DNA from: Neoceratodus forsteri
Lineage: Eukaryota; Chordata; Ceratodontiformes; Ceratodontidae
Assembly (NCBI GenBank): GCA_016271365.2
Contig: CM028129.1
Coordinates: forward strand, 844,272,001 to 844,336,000
Length of the DNA: 64,000 bases
Reading direction: 5' to 3'
In this document: positions 31,684 through 41,729 of the stretch, piece after piece
How positions within the stretch are numbered: the first letter of the stretch is position 1
How the letters are laid out: every line of letters begins with the position of its first letter
Notes under the pieces: model-generated
Seen by the model: only the letters and a program-made list of their open reading frames with translations
What the model was told of the DNA's origin: nothing
Database searches by the model: none
Program-made: the position numbers and the translations under genes

Positions 31684-34083
31684 TTACATATAGCCATTTA
31701 TTGAATTTTCACGTAGATAGTTATCAAGTCTTGTCTTAAAAATATCCATTGAATCATTAGTTACCACCGTTAAGGGCAATTGATTCCAGACTCTAGTAAC
31801 TCTTATTGTGAACCAAGAGCTTCTTTTTTTTGTTCTACAACATTCGCCCTTAAGTTGCAAAGGATGTGCCCAAGTTTCATAAATGTTATTTCTGATATTT
31901 AGTTCCAGTTTGTCCCATAAAAGATCATGAAGTGCTCTAAAAACCATACAAAGGTCACCTCTCATCCTACGGTATTCCAAGGAATAAAGTCCCAACTGGT
32001 TTAAACGGTCATCATAATTTAGATCCTTTACCTTGTCCATTCTCCTCGTTGCTTTCCTCTGTATTTTTTCCAGAACATATTTTGAGCCCTGGTCTTGTGG
32101 GGACCAAAACTGAGCACAATACTCCAAATGCGGCCTTACTAAGGAAGTGTACAAGGGGAGTAACACTTTACTACTATTACTTTGGATGTGCTTATTTATA
32201 CAATGAAGTATTCCTCCAGCTTCTTTAATAACTTGTTGGCGATGAAGTTTTGGACTTAAATCATTATTTGCCCTTACACCCAGGTCCCTTTCATCCTCCA
32301 CCTCATTCAATGATTTACCTCCTAACTTATATGTTGCTAATAGATGATTTTTCCCAAAGTGCATAACTGTACACTTATTTACATTAAAATTTAACTTATT
32401 TTTATCTGCCCAACTTTCAAGTTCACCAAGTGCGAACTGTAGGGTATTTGCATCCTCTAGGTTATTTGCAATATGACCAATACGAGTGTAGTCTGCAAAT
32501 TTGGTTAACCATACTCCAACTGAAGTACTTAATGAGGAAATATATATATTAAAGAGACATGGGCCAAGCACAGAGCCCTGTTGGACTCCGCTAGACACCA
32601 GTTCCTATCCTGAATAAAAGCCTTTTATACAGACTTGTTGAGTTCTATTGGTCAACCATGATTCCATCCATTTGGTAATATTACCATTTAAACCAATGTC
32701 TATCAATGCATCTAACAGTTCACCATGAGGGACCTTATCAAAGGCCTTTGAAAAATCAAAAAAAAATGACATCGACTGCCTCATTTTTATCCAAGGCCAT
32801 ACCAACTTTACCATAGAATTCCAGCAGATTTGTCTGGCACGATCTGCCCTTAACAAAACCATGCTGGGAATAATCAAATTGAGCTACTTCCCCTATATAT
32901 TCCTTGATAATTCCCTCTAGGATTTTACTTAGAATAGACGTCAGGCTAATAGGCCGATAGTTTGATACTTCATGTTTAGAACCCTTTTTGAAGCTAGGCA
33001 CCACATTAGCTTGCCTCCATATGTCAATAACTTGTCCTTCTTCAATGGATTTCATGAATAATGCTGCAATTGGACCAGATAAGGGAATAGCCAATTCTTT
33101 AAGAATACGAGGGTGAAGACCATCAGGGCCTGCTGATTTAATAGAATCCAACCCTTGTAGATGCTTTTGGATATCTAATACTGTAATAAGGTGTGTTCCA
33201 GGTGTTATATGTAAATTATGATTTTTTTTAGGTAAAGATTTCTTGTTAAAAACTGAGGTAAAATACTGATTACATAATACTGCCATATCGGAATTTTCTA
33301 ATATCAATTTACCAGTCAGGTCATTTAATGGGCCTAAAGTGGGAGTGGCACCCCTTTTATTATTTACAAATTTGTAGAAGGACTTATAATTATCCTTGAC
33401 CCTTGTCGCTAAATTAACCTCATATTCCCTTTTTGCTTTTTTAACATCATTTTTAGTTTTCCTCAAAAGATTTTTATAATGTTCCTGATTTTTCTGTATA
33501 CCACTAAGTTTTGCCATTTTAAAAGCCCTATTTTTCTGTTTTATGAGTTTTTTAACCTTCACATTTATCCAGGGAGTTTTATGCTTAACTTGATCCCTTT
33601 TCTTCATTTGTGGAATATACTCTAATATTCCGGTTGATAATTTAGTATTGAGTATATGCCACATTTCATTGAGGGATTTGTTCTTTAATTCCTTTTCCCA
33701 ATCCCAAGATGTCAACTCTATATTAAATTTCTTAAAATCAGCTCTTTTTAAATGATAAATAACTGTACAACCCATATCTGAGCCATAAATACCTTTATAT
33801 GTAAAGTTTACCTTAGAGTGGTTACTAGACCCAAGGAGGTGGGAAACATTACAATTAGATACACTAGAACCCAAATTATGCAAAACTAGATCTAGTATAT
33901 TATTAACCCTAGTATTTTGTTTCACTAATTGTTCCATATTATTTAACAAAAAGGTCTCAAGGTAAGCATTTTCAACTTGAGTTACAGTACTAAGAATGTT
34001 CCAATTTATCCCTGGGAGGTTAAAATCATCCATAAGTATAGCATTGTTTGTGGAGGAAACACTTTTTATATACTCCAGTAACA
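31684..34083 (-). pseudogene. CR1 ORF2, RT and endonuclease C-terminal part
   Basis: From 34,083 the frame runs open through the rest of the endonuclease and into the RT (461 codons, ending 32,756). Motifs are 'ILMDDFNLPGINW' (GDFN changed to DDFN), 'ILDLVLHNLG', 'SAGPDGLHPRILKEL' and 'SNYRPISLTSILSKILEG'. A shift in an A run at about 32,757-32,766 moves to a frame with 'FFFDFSKAFDKVPHGELL'. One in-frame TAG near 32,603 follows, then 'GVQQGSVLGPCLFNIYIS' and FADY at 32,488-32,499 in place of FADD. The rest is open to the 'WNQLPLTVVTNDSMDIF' C-terminus. Few lesions suggest a fairly young copy. Confidence 0.9.
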
Positions 34084-34088
34084 CAGAG

Positions 34089-35707
34089 GGCCAGATATTC
34101 AAAAGGGTTGCGCCATGCTCAATAGGGTTGCATCTGTGCAAGTCCGAACTTGCTCCATTCTGCGATATTCAGCAGGAGGCAGTTGCTCCACTGAAAACAG
34201 GCTGAGCAACAGCGCAATGCAAATGAATGCATGCTGAACTGGAGGGGGAGGAACCATGCATAAACTGCACAGCCCGATATTCAGCCAGGCTGTGCAGAGT
34301 TGTGCAGGCGCAACCTCCAACCCGCGCCTGCACAACTTTGAGCCAAAAAAAAGGCTTAAGTCGAGGCCACTCCACAGGTGAGCTGCTGCATTGCAGGGTG
34401 CAACACAGCAGCTGCCACCTGTGGCTGGCCCCCACCCACTTCCTCCCTCGAGTCGATCTTAAACAGTGCTTCTTTCACCGTGGCACTTATTAGCTCGACC
34501 AGTCGATCGCCAGTGGTACTATCAGCCTCGGACATGGGCAGCACGTGGCCCCCTCAAGTGCTCTCAGGAACCAGTGATCATATCTGATCGATGGTGTTCA
34601 AAACATCCTTTACGGTTCAGGACTCCCGATCGCTGATGGTATTCAGTAACATCGTCACATTTCGGTGCCTGTTATCTCACCCACCACCATTTCGGCTTCC
34701 GCGTCGGTGGTAGTATCTCATTTTCTCCTGCGCTTGCCGACTGATTCGCCAGCTGCACGCCCACAGTGCAGAGCAAGAGCCACTGGGCATGTAGTTCATA
34801 TGATCAAGACAGTCCAGTTTTTGTCATTCACAAAACTGGACTGTCTTTAGACGGTATGGTTGCACACCCATTGGCTCTTGCTCTGCACCAATGGGCATGC
34901 AGCCCCACCAGGCAGTTGTCTGGGGCGGCGGGCTGCAGGTGGTGGATGTGCTGCCCGCCAGCCGCCGGGGAGCGTGGTGGGGATCATGGGTGGGTGGAGG
35001 GGACACTAGGCACCAGGGATGTGTTCGGGGGTGTTTACTGAATACCATCTCGATCGATTTATGGTCCACTGACCACCAGGGATGTGTTTGGGGGTGTTTA
35101 CTGAATACCATCCCGCGATCGGGATTTATGGTCCACTGACCACCAGGGATATGTTGGGGCTATATTGCTGCCCGCGGATCGGGCTGGTGGGGGAATTAAA
35201 CTATGCCCGCCATCGGGCTGGTGGGGGAATTAAACTATGCCCACGATCGGGCCAGTGGGTGGTGGTGGGGGATTCTACACTGTTTTGCCGATGATCGGGC
35301 TGGGCGGGGGTCGGTCCGACGCTGCCTGGCAGGGTGCCGGCTTTAAGTCCTCGGGATCGGCGCATCTGCATAGCAGCATTGGTGAGCAGCAACAGCTATA
35401 ATCAGATGCAAATGGCCCCCTGTGCCTTGCATGAATTATGGCCCCATTTGCATGTCACCTTTGAATATCGGTTTTATGCATGGCGCAATGGTACTTGGCG
35501 GCACCGCAAGTTGAATGCTCCACTTGACAACTTGTGGTGGCGTAGTTCCACTGTGCCATGCACAGTGGCTGTGGCCGGGGGGTATATTCAAAGGAGTTGC
35601 TCAAGGGCGCAACTCCTTTGAATATCGCTCTGGACACACCCCTGCGCAACTATTTTGTGCAGCACAAGGGCTTGCTCCACAAAATAGTGCAGTTTGAATA
35701 TCTGGTC
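34089..35707. mobile_element. Fold-back Harbinger-like DNA transposon, copy 1
   Basis: The ends are inverted: GGCCAGATATTCAAA on the left and, on the complement, GACCAGATATTCAAA on the right. CAGAG flanks both sides (34,084-34,088; 35,708-35,712). If one more G is counted in the repeat, the duplication is 3 bp (AGA), which fits PIF/Harbinger. Removing it rejoins the CR1 ORF2. The interior has subterminal GATATTCA motifs, a central hairpin (34,806-34,821/34,832-34,847) and diverged direct repeats near 35,030-35,250. There is no transposase. The superfamily call is tentative. Confidence 0.8.
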
Positions 35708-35712
35708 CAGAG

Positions 35713-36103
35713 TCTTCTTCTGTAGTAATTGAGGGTGGCCTATAGACTACTCCTAGATTTATACAATTTGAGGTTTTTAAATATATTTTAACCCATAAGG
35801 CTTCTATTATAGGCCATTTTAATAACTCAATATTTTCGACTTTATACTATTAGAAATGTAAAGCGCGACTCCTCCACCCCTACTAATAGTTCTATCTTTG
35901 TGAAATAGTGTACACCCAGAAATATTTTTATCCCAAGGATCATTCACTTTCCACCAGGTCTCTGTAACTGCACTAATATGAACCTCCTGCTGTTTTAGGG
36001 TATATAATAACTCATTATGTTTATTATTTAAACTTCTAACATTTATAAGAAGGATGTTCCAATCGATGTAATTTTGTGGACTGTTGTTATTTTGTTTAAC
36101 CAC
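35713..36103 (-). pseudogene. CR1 ORF2 N-terminus (endonuclease), cut by a transposon
   Basis: The likely start at 36,103 lies about 30 bp after the ORF1 stop. The endonuclease begins 'DWNILLINVRSLNNKHNELL', with 'ISAVTETWW' (metal-binding block) and 'HKDRTISRGGGVALYI'. A frame change near 35,830 leads to 'NCINLGVVYRPPS', which stops at the transposon edge at 35,712. It resumes at 34,083 with 'LLEYIKSVSS', so the two parts were once one domain. Confidence 0.88.
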
Positions 36104-36132
36104 AGGTGTAGTAACAACATCCCCACTAACAT

Positions 36133-37156
36133 TTAGTTTAAAATGTATTTAATTTGCTGCCTGAGTCTATTTCCAAAAATATGCTTTCCCTGTTGGTTTA
36201 AGTGAAGCCCATCTCTAGCGTACAAGCCCTGATTTATAAAATATTCCCAGTTATTCATGAAGGTAAATTTTTCTCTATAACACCATCTTATCAACCAACC
36301 ATTTAGTGTTATAATATCTTGCCTTTTTTTATGATTTGCTCTGGTGATTGGTAATAATCCAGAAATAATCAAGTCACCGCCTTGATTTTTGATTGTATCC
36401 ATTTCAAAATCTCTCTGGATTTCTAACATAGATCTTCTTCCTAAATCATTTATTCCAGCGTGAATTAATGTAACTGGGATCTGTGTATGCTCTTGGAGAC
36501 CTGGAAGGAGTTGCTTTATATTATCAATGCCAGCACCTGGTAAAACACTAACTGTAGTATAAGGATTTCTATTTTTACATATTATGTGATCTATATAACG
36601 TATCATTGAATCACCAATTACCAAAACGTCTCTTGGAATATTCATAGATTTGATACTAATGGAGTCAGTTTGCTTCATGTTATTTGCCAATGAAGTAACT
36701 AGACTAACAGGGGAAGGGGGTGATAGACCCTTCTTTTTTTAATACTATCAGCTTCAGGTGTAGGTTCAATACTTAGGTCATTTTGAAGTAAACTAAATCG
36801 ATTTGAAATTTGAGTGTTTGAGCTGTCCCCATGTTCCTTCTCCCCTTCTTACCAGCCATTTTTTGAACCAAAAAACAGTCTCCTTCTTCAGAGTTACCCC
36901 CATTTAATTGTTCCTCAGAAGTAGTCAAATGCTTATCTTGTGCAGGATCTAAAGTATCCACCACTGCATCGATATATTGCTCCAAGCAACTTATATCAGC
37001 CTGGGTCTGCACGCTCTGTTTTAATTCTAAGATCTCAATTTTTAAAGTGCTTATCTGTACACAATTTTCACATTTAAATTCTTGACTATATTCTCTATAT
37101 GCATACATTCCACAACTGTTACAGCATATAAAATCGAGCCCAGTAAACATGTCCAT
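36133..37156 (-). pseudogene. CR1 ORF1: zinc-knuckle/coiled-coil N-terminus and GDSL (SGNH) esterase-like domain
   Basis: The first part (37,156-36,773) has a Cys4 motif CxxC-x13-CxxC at about residues 12-32 and a coiled coil ('ISTLKIEILELKQSVQ'). After a frame break at about 36.84-36.70 kb, the second part (36,690-36,133, about 185 residues) shows the SGNH hydrolase blocks: 'DVLVIGDSMIRYID' (block I, Ser of GDS), 'LIHAGINDLGR' (GxND) and 'ARDGLHLNQQGKHIFGNRL' (Asp-His of the catalytic dyad). Esterase-type ORF1 proteins are known in the CR1 group. The role is presumed lipid or membrane interaction during transposition. The catalytic residues look intact. Confidence 0.88.
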
Positions 37157-37269
37157 TTTGTATAAGATACTTTTTTTTTGGCCCAGAGCCCAATGACCCA
37201 GCTAACACAGCCAACACACATTGACGCATGTGTCTCTGTGCGCTTCTCCACGTGCGGCAACGTGCGCCC

Positions 37270-38732
37270 TGCCTGTGCTCACCCTGCTTGCAGCAGGGCA
37301 CAAACTTAAAGGGTAACGTGACCCAGAAGTGCTACCACAGGTCATGGATCACTCGTAAAATAAAAGTGTTAAAATTAGCTAAAATTAGCTGTAAATCATC
37401 CAAGCAGACCTCTAAAGCAGTAGGTAAGGCTAGGGGGGTGTTAGGGTGTATTAGTAGGGGTATCACAAGTCGTAAGAGGGAGGTAATAATCCCTCTTTAC
37501 AAGACACTGGTTAGGCCCCATCTGGAGTACTGCGTGCAGTATTGGAGGCCACACCTTCACAAGGACATTAACCAAATTGAGGCAGTCCAGAGAAGGGCAA
37601 CCAAAATGGTGCAGGGACTGCATCAGAAGACATGTGGACAGATTAACAGAGCTCAATATGTATACCCTTGAGCAAAGGAGGCAGAGAGGTGATATGATCG
37701 AGGCATTCAAACACCTTAAGGGCATTAACAAGGTGAAAGAGTCTAACATGTTTAAATATAAGAAAAATAGCAGGACAAGAGGACACAGCCTGAGATTAGA
37801 GGGGGGCTGATTAAGGGGGAATGTGAGGAAATTCTTTTTCACAGAAAGGGTGGTGGATGCATGGAATGGCCTACCTCAAGAAGTGGTGGCTATGAATACA
37901 GTGCAGGGCTTCAAACAGGCATGGGATAGGCATAAGGGAGCAATACAGATGACTATGAATAGATAGGCCACTGACAGAGCAAAGGCCGATGGCACATTTT
38001 TAAGGTAGAAAAAGAAATGGGCAGACTGGATGGGCCTTGTGGTCCTTATCTGCCGTCAACCTCTATGTTTCTATGTTTCTATGGATTCAATGTTAATGCC
38101 CCCAAAAGTGCTAAAAAGGGCAATGAAATCTTAGGTTCCAGTGAACTGCAGTTTGACCACACCACTGCACAAACTACAGGCACTCTCCTCCTACTTCCTG
38201 AAGTATAGGGAAGATAGGGCTCAGTTTCAGCAACAAATGTGCTTGTTTTATGTTTTAAAAATATAACATTTGCAATCAGTACATTCAAGTTTCATATCCC
38301 CTCATATACAGCAGCATCCAGTAGGTTTTAAAGTTTATAGCTCTCCCGCTCACAGCAGGGCACAAACTTAAAGGGTAATGTGACCTGGAAGTGCTACCAG
38401 GGGTCACGGATCACTCATAAAATAAAAGTGTTAAAATGAGCTAAAATTAGCTGTAAATTGTAAGGGATTCAATGTTAATGCCCCCAAAAGTGCTAAATTC
38501 ATACCAGGGCAATGAAATCTTAGGTTCCAGTGAACTGTAGTTCGACCACACCACTGCACAAACTACAGGCACTCTCTTCCTACTTCTTGAGGTATAGGGA
38601 AGATAGGGCTCAGTTTCAGCGACAAATGTGCTCGTTTTATGTTTTAAAAATATAACATTTGCATTCAGTACATTCAAGTTTCATATCCCCTCATATATAG
38701 CAGCACCCAGTTGGTTTTAAAGTTAATAGCTC
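37270..38732 (-). promoter_or_regulatory. Tandem 389-bp units forming the 5' UTR of the nested CR1
   Basis: Two sub-blocks alternate: B (38,083-38,337 and 38,461-38,732) and A (about 37,275-37,396 and 38,343-38,460). Order on the element's sense strand is B-A-B-A-ORF1, so the unit is duplicated with a period of 389 bp. Shared words include 'GCAGGGCACAAACTTAAAGG', 'AAATAAAAGTGTTAAAAT' and 'TCTTAGGTTCCAGTGAACTG'. The proximal unit is cut by a CR1 3' fragment. Placement directly upstream of ORF1 suggests promoter monomers, but that function is inference. Confidence 0.65.
37397..38083 (+). mobile_element. CR1 LINE 3' fragment inserted in the 5' UTR of the nested CR1
   Basis: The plus strand encodes 'KQTSKAVGKARGVLGCISRG', 'LVRPHLEYCVQYW', 'VQRRATKM' and 'RKFFFTERVVDAWNGLPQEV', then a 3' UTR 'GGGCAGACTGGATGGGCCTT' and the tail TTTCTATG repeated twice. 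It starts abruptly after GCTGTAAAT (5' truncation). It sits exactly where sub-block A1 should join B1. Comparison with the intact A2/B2 junction shows about 7 bp (TGTAAGG) lost or replaced. Confidence 0.9.
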
Positions 38733-40830
38733 CATTACTGCCTACTGTCCTTTTGGCCTGATCCCTCTTAAAGGACAGCAATGAATGATCTCCACAGGGG
38801 ATGGATAACAAGGGTGGATTCTGAAGAAGAACATCACAATACAGTGATCCAAATAGCTCACCAGATCAATCTCAAGGTTGCTAACTTCAAGTCCAGGGGA
38901 GAAAACCATGTCCAAGATGAGTCCATGTTGGTGAGTCGTAGATATAATCACTTGTGTTAGGCCCAGTAACTCCATCAACTGAAGAAAATCCCATCCAAAG
39001 TGTGAGAATTCATAAATGACCCAGGCATTAAAATTGTCCAGAACAATCCATCTGGACAACTCTAAGATTCTGTTGGCGATGATGTCTGTAATTTCCCTCA
39101 AATCACCCTTGTGCCTTGCAGGCTGATGCACCTGGAGTATCCTGAAACCTGCACCTGGATCCCTCATGTACAGACACTTAATTGAATGATGAGGAGTCCC
39201 CCACTGGGTGAACAGTGAAGTTCAGCTCAGATTTAAAACAGATAGCCACCCTATCTACTATCTCTCCATGGGCAGTGTACAGTACCATGGAGTATCCGGT
39301 TCTGATCATCGCTTCCAAGACTGGGCCATCATCACTCAGTCAGGTCTCTGTGATGCATGCCAGATTGACTGAGGAACTAGAAATTAAATCTGCCATAATG
39401 GCAGTCTTGTTCCTCATCAATCTCACGTTGAAAAGCACCACCCATAGGGGGCGGAGTGAGGCATCCAGCCTAATGGCTACCTGCCCACTCGGTCCAGTGG
39501 GTGCCCAGGGTATGGGAACCAAACAAGTCTCACCGCTGTCTAGGTCACATGACATTCCAGAGCATCTTCTGGTCCTCACAGACCTAATAAAGATCCCCCC
39601 ATTAGCACCCCCTGTACGCAGCCGCAGACCATCTCTCTTCATCTTGATCCCCACTTCCCTGCACTAATGAGATGCAGCCTTGGGTGGGGGATCCTGAAAG
39701 GGGTGCAGATTGTGCAGTGGGATAAGGAGTAGGTAAACCTAGGGTGTTCATGGTTATACCCAACAAAAATACCTGCTGCTGCTAAACTAAAACCAAAATA
39801 CACCCCAAAACCCAACACAAGCCACCACCCACAACCACCCTTCAAATGAAATAGCTATCCTCCCACACCACCCACCAATATGATAAACATTTTAAACCAC
39901 CCTCAACATCCACAAGACCCTCACATCCATACATCATGCACATGACTATACCCAATACAAGCACACCCATACTTATACACCACTATTAAAATAAATAAGC
40001 AATACTAACAATTACTCATACTCACAACCATTTACCCTAGCCTAAGCACACAGCACACACAGCCAATCCAGATAAAATAATAACCTTATATAATGGTGCC
40101 ACAAAGTCTGAGAAAAAGCAGAGTGCAGTAATCAAAGTCCTAACAGTTCTGTTGCAGTTCTAATGTGAAGGGGAGAGTTACCCCAGAAAATAACAATGTC
40201 CTGCTCCCACCAGAACAAAGCCTAAAATAGTCACTGATGAATTAGTATAGGAAGTACTCTCACCACTGCCTCATACACAGTCAGTGCCTGGAAATAACAC
40301 AAAAGATTGAGCCAGCAGGCTCTCTCTCACCACCAGCTAGCACACCCAGTCCAAGTTCCTTCAACCAAGTTGGCAATTCTTCCACAGTCTAGACAGATCA
40401 AAGTAATCCAGTCCAAGCAGACAGTGAATGGTCTATTCCAGGAGAGCACACCAACTTTGGTCTGCTTGATGTCATGAACCTGCGATCCTCACAAGTTCCC
40501 ATGGTTCAGTCCCTCAGTCCCCACCTAGAGATAGAGATCCTAGAACAGTTTCACTGGTGGTCTGCCATATTAGCAGGGTCCAGAGGCTCTAACCCCATCT
40601 TTAGCACTGCCTCTGTGGCTCAGCTCCTCCAACTCCGGAGTGGTCAAGTCAGGTGCCGGCAGATGCCACAAGACACAACATTCACTCTTTCCTCCAACCC
40701 GAAGCAGGGATTCCAAACAGGTGAGAAACACACTGAACTCTGCAGGCTGTCCGGAGACCAGATACTCTATGACTTTATAGGCACAAAACACCTGGTGCTC
40801 CAGAAAGTATGGTATGCTGGGCATTGAGTC
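38733..40830 (-). mobile_element. L2 LINE (copy beta), 5' UTR and endonuclease, 5' half of a split element
   Basis: The minus strand encodes, across frames, 'PLWVVLFNVRLMRNKTAIMA', 'SSVNLACITET', then 'GFRILQVHQPARHKGDL', 'WIVLDNFNAWV' (GDFN worn to DNFN), 'GLILDMVFSPGLEVSNLEI' and 'CCPLRGIRPKGQ'. Each matches the L2 at 58.5-59.5 kb. Right of 39.66 kb lies an A/C-rich 5' UTR like that of copy alpha. The left edge at 38,733 continues at 31,669 across the inserted CR1. The 5' limit near 40.83 kb is approximate. Confidence 0.82.
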
Positions 40831-41189
40831 CAATTCAGGGCATACTTACTAATGGAAATACTGAGACAGCACCCAAAAATTACTAAAAGTCTACACTTAA
40901 AATAATAAAATCTAACTCCTTTCACTAGCTCACTATGGTACCGGACTACCACTATGTGCTAAAACCTATCCCTACACTACTCTACAGAATCATTAAAATA
41001 ACACTATAAAGCTACTAGTAAGCTATGCACTGCAGTTACAACTTTAACAGGATCACTATACATGTCATAAACATGGACAGTCCAAAAGAAAACAAAATAC
41101 AAACTCGGAGAAACAGGAATCCAGAGCTCCTGCTGATAGCCTGCCCAGTATATTGGCCATCTTCCTTGTGTCTGTCTATGAACTACTTT

Positions 41190-41610
41190 AGGGAGGTGGA
41201 TAGAGGCTGGTCTGATAATGTTGTCTCTCTGATCATCAGTAAGCCCTTTGATGGTGTACTGCACAAAAAAGTCTTAGAAAAAAACAGCACAATGTGGAGT
41301 CCACAAAGTGTACAAGAAATGGTAGCAAACTGGGTGACAATTAAAAAGAAGAGAGTTGCGATGGATGGTCACCATTCAGAGTTGAGGGATGTTGTGAGTA
41401 AAGTGCCTCTGGTTTTTGCTGGTTCTGTTGTTCTCTGTAACTTTTGCTGGTTCTGTTGCTCTCTATTACATATTTATGAATGACCTGGACAAGAAGGTAT
41501 GCAGTAGGCTGCTAAAGTGTGTGAAAATCAACAAAGCCAAGGCACACAAACTGACTTGTGCCACAGCCTACAAACAAGATATAAGCAACAACCAAAAAAA
41601 AAAAAACTGC
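41190..41610 (+). mobile_element. CR1 LINE fragment (RT palm region)
   Basis: 'VVSLIISKPFDGVLHKKVLE' matches the CR1 'DFSKAFDTVPHKRLLEKL' block, followed by 'VAMDGHHSELRDVVSKVP' and 'IFMNDLDKKV'. A 28-bp tandem duplication (41,414-41,441 and 41,442-41,469) sits between the 'VP' and the 'FMNDL' blocks and shifts the frame. It ends in an A run near 41,605. Degenerate and inactive. Confidence 0.7.
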
Positions 41611-41729
41611 ACACATTAAGTAAAAACTGCTGTATCAAACAAATATGCTGGTAAACGGAGCTACCGACACTGAACACCTAGATGCTTTGAACCTAACTGG
41701 TTCTTCTTCAGGAGGCCGGTTAAGAGCTG

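Larger units (their letters stand above)
31670..38726 (-). mobile_element. Nested CR1 LINE, nearly complete, with tandem 5' UTR units
   Basis: Reading leftward: two 389-bp 5' units (38,732-37,270), ORF1 with zinc-knuckle and GDSL-esterase-like domain (37,156-36,133), ORF2 endonuclease (36,103-35,713 and 34,083-33,700), RT (to 31,684), and a minimal 3' end. The insertion splits an L2. ATAGCTC occurs at both junctions (31,663-31,669 and 38,726-38,732) and may be a short target duplication, although it also matches the edge of the 5' unit. Two later insertions interrupt it (34,089-35,707; 37,397-38,083). Confidence 0.85.
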
